From positions 1-5,241 of the forward strand of contig JBDRZZ010000049.1 of assembly GCA_039804165.1 (NCBI GenBank): a DNA stretch of 5,241 bases, in the 5' to 3' direction. A program made the position numbers and the translations under genes. The notes under the pieces were generated by a model. The model was not told the origin of the DNA, did no database searches, and worked only from the letters and a program-made list of their open reading frames with translations. Positions 4,485 to 5,241 of this stretch are shown here, piece by piece (positions within the stretch are counted from its first letter, which is position 1; the number at the start of each line of letters is the position of its first letter). This DNA comes from a candidate division WOR-3 bacterium (lineage in GTDB: Bacteria > Hydrothermota > UBA3072).

Positions 4485-5241
4485 TTGAGGGAGTCTGCAG
4501 AGAGATTTTTAACCCTTACAAAACATTTCTTCTGGAGATTTTTCTGGAATGAGACAATTCCTTTCAGAGAGCATATGGAAGCGAGTATAATTGTTATTCT
4601 TGCAATGCTTGCTGTTGCAGGAGGTTATCTTTCCAACTCCCTACTTTTTTATTATCTTTACTCCGATGTCCCTCTTTACGATAGTTCCATCTGGATTAAA
4701 AAATGCTTTTTTATATCATTTTTCATGATGATAATGGGCTTTATCTCTGCCTTAGAACTCAGGGTAGTTTTCCCTGATATTACGGAGCACTCCAATATTT
4801 CTCCGTTGCCAATAAGTTCAAAATTATTCTTCCTCTCAAAATTTTCAAGCTTGCTTCTCTTTGTTGGTCTATTTTCAATGAGCTCAAATTTATTTGCATC
4901 ATTTATATTCCCCCTTTTTATAACCTCCCTCAAAAAGGTAAGCTTCTTTTTTCTCCTTCGTTTCTTTATCGCCCATATTTTAAGTGTTTATCTTGCCAAT
5001 CTCTTTATCTTCCTTTTGGGTGCTTTTCTCTTGGGAATATCTTTAGTAGTTTTCCCCTTTCACCTATTTGAAAAATTATCCACATATTTACAGAGCTTTC
5101 TAATGGTCCTTTTCCTTATCTCCTTTTCCTTCTTTCCCACAATATTCTCAAGTTTGGAGAAGAATGAATTAAACTCATCCTTTATATACCTTTTCCCTCC
5201 AATGTGGTTTACAGGTCTTTATGATACAATCCTTGGACTGG
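4485..5241 (+). CDS. ABC-2-type transporter permease, partial (cut by window end)
   Basis: An open frame runs from a TTG at 4485 to the window edge (252 complete codons). It encodes a very hydrophobic protein with membrane segments at about 33-58, 72-91, 116-142, 153-189 (probably two) and 203-222. Between the second and third lies a cytoplasmic loop, FPDITEHSNISPLPISSKLF, resembling the LPV/LPIS coupling-helix region of ABC-2 permeases. The protein would form the membrane channel for the ATPase encoded just upstream. The TTG start is supported by GAGGGG at 4473-4478, six bases away, which lies inside the end of the ATPase gene. No ATG occurs before codon 31, and an in-frame stop at 4449-4451 limits the upstream extent. 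The two genes are two bases apart and surely co-transcribed. The C-terminal part is missing only because the window ends. Substrate unknown. Confidence 0.85.
   Translation, partial: MRESAERFLTLTKHFFWRFFWNETIPFREHMEASIIVILAMLAVAGGYLSNSLLFYYLYSDVPLYDSSIWIKKCFFISFFMMIMGFISALELRVVFPDITEHSNISPLPISSKLFFLSKFSSLLLFVGLFSMSSNLFASFIFPLFITSLKKVSFFFLLRFFIAHILSVYLANLFIFLLGAFLLGISLVVFPFHLFEKLSTYLQSFLMVLFLISFSFFPTIFSSLEKNELNSSFIYLFPPMWFTGLYDTILGL

Noticed and set aside
4676-4933. Reverse-strand open frame of 85 codons
   Set aside because: It is antisense to the membrane permease, whose frame is long, hydrophobic and continuous; the reverse product is low-complexity Lys/Asn/Glu-rich with no recognisable domain.
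5076-5084. TTATCCACA, a perfect match to the DnaA box
   Set aside because: A single copy inside the permease coding sequence, with no cluster of boxes or AT-rich unwinding element pattern; most likely a chance match.

Overview
The window is AT-rich bacterial DNA carrying five coding sequences and one gene remnant, all on the + strand. The mix of a sigma-54 activator, a periplasmic six-bladed propeller with the GEGPGEF-type motif, a TlpA-like thioredoxin-fold protein and an ABC-2 transporter would fit Acidobacteriota/Aminicenantia-like or Bacteroidota-related lineages. That placement is a guess from gene style; no marker gene is present.

Layout. 1-146 is a leader with a good sigma-70-type promoter. 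147-1259 encodes a sigma-54 enhancer-binding protein (AAA+ plus Fis-type HTH) with no recognisable sensor domain. 1260-1480 is a regulatory region with three copies of a 16-nt near-palindrome (TGWCCAWATATGGACA type) and a -24/-12 promoter. This is the textbook layout of enhancer sites upstream of a sigma-54 promoter. 1481-1693 encodes a 70-residue exported peptide with four cysteines (CFC and CMPC). A hairpin and a possible second promoter follow. Then come the propeller gene (1772-2749) and a membrane-anchored thioredoxin-fold gene (2746-3324), joined by an ATGA overlap. 3360-3565 is the frameshifted C-terminal scrap of an exporter-type ABC ATPase. 3566-3714 holds a candidate promoter. 3715-4482 and 4485-5241 (cut by the window end) encode the ATPase and membrane subunit of an intact ABC-2-type transporter, which looks like a separate unit.

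How it may work together (inference). The activator would bind the three sites next to its own gene and switch on the Cys-peptide gene, possibly with the propeller and thioredoxin-like genes. These three products are all predicted to act outside the cytoplasmic membrane. A small Cys-rich secreted peptide beside a propeller, a thiol-disulfide protein and the scar of an exporter resembles the peptide/propeller/TlpA neighbourhoods known from Bacteroidota (NVEALA-type peptides), but here it sits under sigma-54 control. This is the most interesting part of the window. The function of the peptide is unknown.
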